In this document: positions 5,966 to 6,736 of the stretch, piece by piece
Layout of the letters: each line of letters opens with the position of its first letter
Position numbering within the stretch: position 1 is the first letter of the stretch
NCBI GenBank assembly: GCA_934541205.1
Contig: CAKTDK010000097.1
Span: 1-6,736 of the forward strand
Origin: an uncultured Eubacteriales bacterium
Lineage (GTDB): Bacteria > Bacillota > Clostridia > Oscillospirales > RGIG7773
Length of the DNA: 6,736 nucleotides
Direction: 5' to 3'
The notes under the pieces: generated by a model
The model's input: the letters and a program-made list of their open reading frames with translations, nothing else
What the model was told of the DNA's origin: nothing
Database searches by the model: none
Made by a program: the position numbers and the translations under genes

Positions 5966-5980
5966 TCTCATATAATAAAA
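5966..5980 (+). repeat. Second copy of a 15-bp sequence also at the GH127 promoter
   Basis: TCTCATATAATAAAA occurs here and at 3964-3978, so identical direct copies flank the GH127 gene. The first contains that gene's -10. The second has no suitable -35 and abuts the terminator hairpin, where its complement supplies the T-run on the minus strand. Chance is plausible in such AT-rich DNA. Confidence 0.35.
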
Positions 5981-6009
5981 GACCGAAAAGTCAATGACTT
6001 TTCGGTCTT
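5979..6009. terminator. Bidirectional terminator between GH127 and the PFOR gene
   Basis: A 14-bp perfect stem (AAGACCGAAAAGTC at 5979-5992 with its complement at 5996-6009) has a 3-base loop. On the minus strand it is followed by TTTTATTATAT, a good T-run 12 bases beyond the PFOR stop codon; on the plus strand TTAATTATTT follows. It is the only convincing terminator for the GH127 transcript, 124 bases after its stop. Confidence 0.85.
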
Positions 6010-6021
6010 AATTATTTAATA

Positions 6022-6736
6022 TTATTCAACATCATAAAGTTTAGAAAGCTTTTCAAGATGTTCAAATTTAGCTTTTGACTGTTCTTCAGCTTTTTCAAAC
6101 AATACTTTCGCTCTGTCAGGGAAAGCACGTGTAAGTGAAGAATATCTAACCTCACTGTTGATGAAATCCTGATAAGAAGCTGTAGGAGCCTTGCTGTCCA
6201 AAGTAAACGGATTTTTGCCTTCTTCAGCAAGAGCAGGATTAAATCTGAACATATTCCAGTATCCGGCGTCAACAGCTTTTTTGATTTCTCCCTGAGGATT
6301 TGTAAGTCCACCTTTGATACCGTGGTTGATACAAGGAGCATAAGCAATAACTATAGAAGGACCGTTATAGCTTTCAGCCTCGGTAATAGCTTTTACAGTC
6401 TGATTATAGTTAGCGCCCATAGCAACCTGAGCAACATATACATATCCGTAAGACATTGCAATTGCAGCAAGGTCTTTTTTCTTAACAGCTTTACCGGAAG
6501 CGGCAAACTGAGCAACAGAACCTGTAGGAGTAGCTTTAGAAGCCTGACCTCCTGTATTTGAATAAACTTCTGTATCAAATACAAGAATATTTACATCCTC
6601 ACCGGAAGCAAGAACATGGTCAACACCGCCAAATCCGATATCATAAGCCCATCCGTCACCGCCAAAAATCCAAATAGATTTTTTAGCAAGGAATTCTTTA
6701 TCTTTTAAGATATCTTCAGCAAGAGCTTTATTATCG
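6022..6736 (-). CDS. nifJ: Pyruvate:ferredoxin (flavodoxin) oxidoreductase, C-terminal part, cut by the window edge
   Basis: The enzyme oxidatively decarboxylates pyruvate with CoA to acetyl-CoA and CO2, passing electrons to ferredoxin; it is cytoplasmic and central to clostridial fermentation. The frame is open from the right edge and gives the last 237 residues of a protein that is usually about 1,170-1,200 long. Visible is the thiamine-diphosphate and Mg-binding domain: GGDGWAYDIGFGG, then LVFDTEVYSNTGGQASKATP and GSVAQFAASGKAVKKKDL, then APCINHGIKGG, whose Cys is, as I recall, the fourth ligand of the proximal Fe4S4 cluster. The protein ends soon after at KLYDVE, with no long extension such as that of Desulfovibrio africanus PFOR. 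An internal ATG at 6456 is not a start. Fewer AT-rich codons than the neighbours fits a highly expressed gene. It is convergent with GH127 and shares its terminator. Confidence 0.96.
   Translation of the reverse strand, partial: DNKALAEDILKDKEFLAKKSIWIFGGDGWAYDIGFGGVDHVLASGEDVNILVFDTEVYSNTGGQASKATPTGSVAQFAASGKAVKKKDLAAIAMSYGYVYVAQVAMGANYNQTVKAITEAESYNGPSIVIAYAPCINHGIKGGLTNPQGEIKKAVDAGYWNMFRFNPALAEEGKNPFTLDSKAPTASYQDFINSEVRYSSLTRAFPDRAKVLFEKAEEQSKAKFEHLEKLSKLYDVE

Noticed and set aside
6393..6584. Leucine-rich minus-strand open frame and a plus-strand frame at 6322-6561
   Set aside because: Both are shadows of the PFOR gene, whose frame is continuous with clear thiamine-diphosphate motifs through the same bases.

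Overview
This is an AT-rich, gene-sparse bacterial segment. It has short intergenic hairpin terminators, strong GGAGG-type ribosome binding sites, several XRE and AraC regulators and a pyruvate:ferredoxin oxidoreductase (PFOR). Together these point to a strictly anaerobic Bacillota, class Clostridia, plausibly a gut or plant-fibre-associated commensal. The genus cannot be fixed from the sequence.

Layout. A rho-independent terminator (11-53) closes a gene lying left of the window. After about 400 bases with no gene comes an XRE-family regulator with a long helical C-terminal part (463-1509). Its reading frame is broken close to the end: the natural tail and stop sit in another frame up to 1562, directly before a GC-rich terminator. 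A second XRE regulator (1866-2672) carries an extra C-terminal winged-helix-like part and paired cysteines. Between these two lie a 28-bp perfect palindrome and a short minus-strand open stretch ending CGCKK that may be a gene relic. A bidirectional terminator (2710-2741) separates the second regulator from a convergent 63-residue protein resembling the DUF6514 family (2740-2931, minus), which has a near-consensus sigma-A promoter.

The right half is a small carbohydrate-use locus. An AraC-family regulator (3131-3910, minus) is divergent from a GH127 (DUF1680) glycoside hydrolase (4017-5855, plus), the beta-L-arabinofuranosidase family, with the expected Glu/Glu/Cys/Cys-Cys residues present. 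Candidate promoters for the two genes overlap back to back in about 105 bases. The likely logic is that the AraC protein senses a sugar through its cupin domain and activates the cytoplasmic hydrolase; no transporter is visible in the window. A bidirectional hairpin (5979-6009) closes both the hydrolase and the convergent gene from the right edge, the C-terminal 237 residues of PFOR (6022-6736, minus), a central catabolic enzyme.

No tRNA, rRNA, CRISPR array, transposase or prophage gene was seen. I see no convincing wholly new system. The points most worth a second look are the frameshifted XRE tail, the operator-like palindrome at its transcription start, the cysteine-rich insert of the GH127 enzyme and the orphan CGCKK tail with its hairpin.
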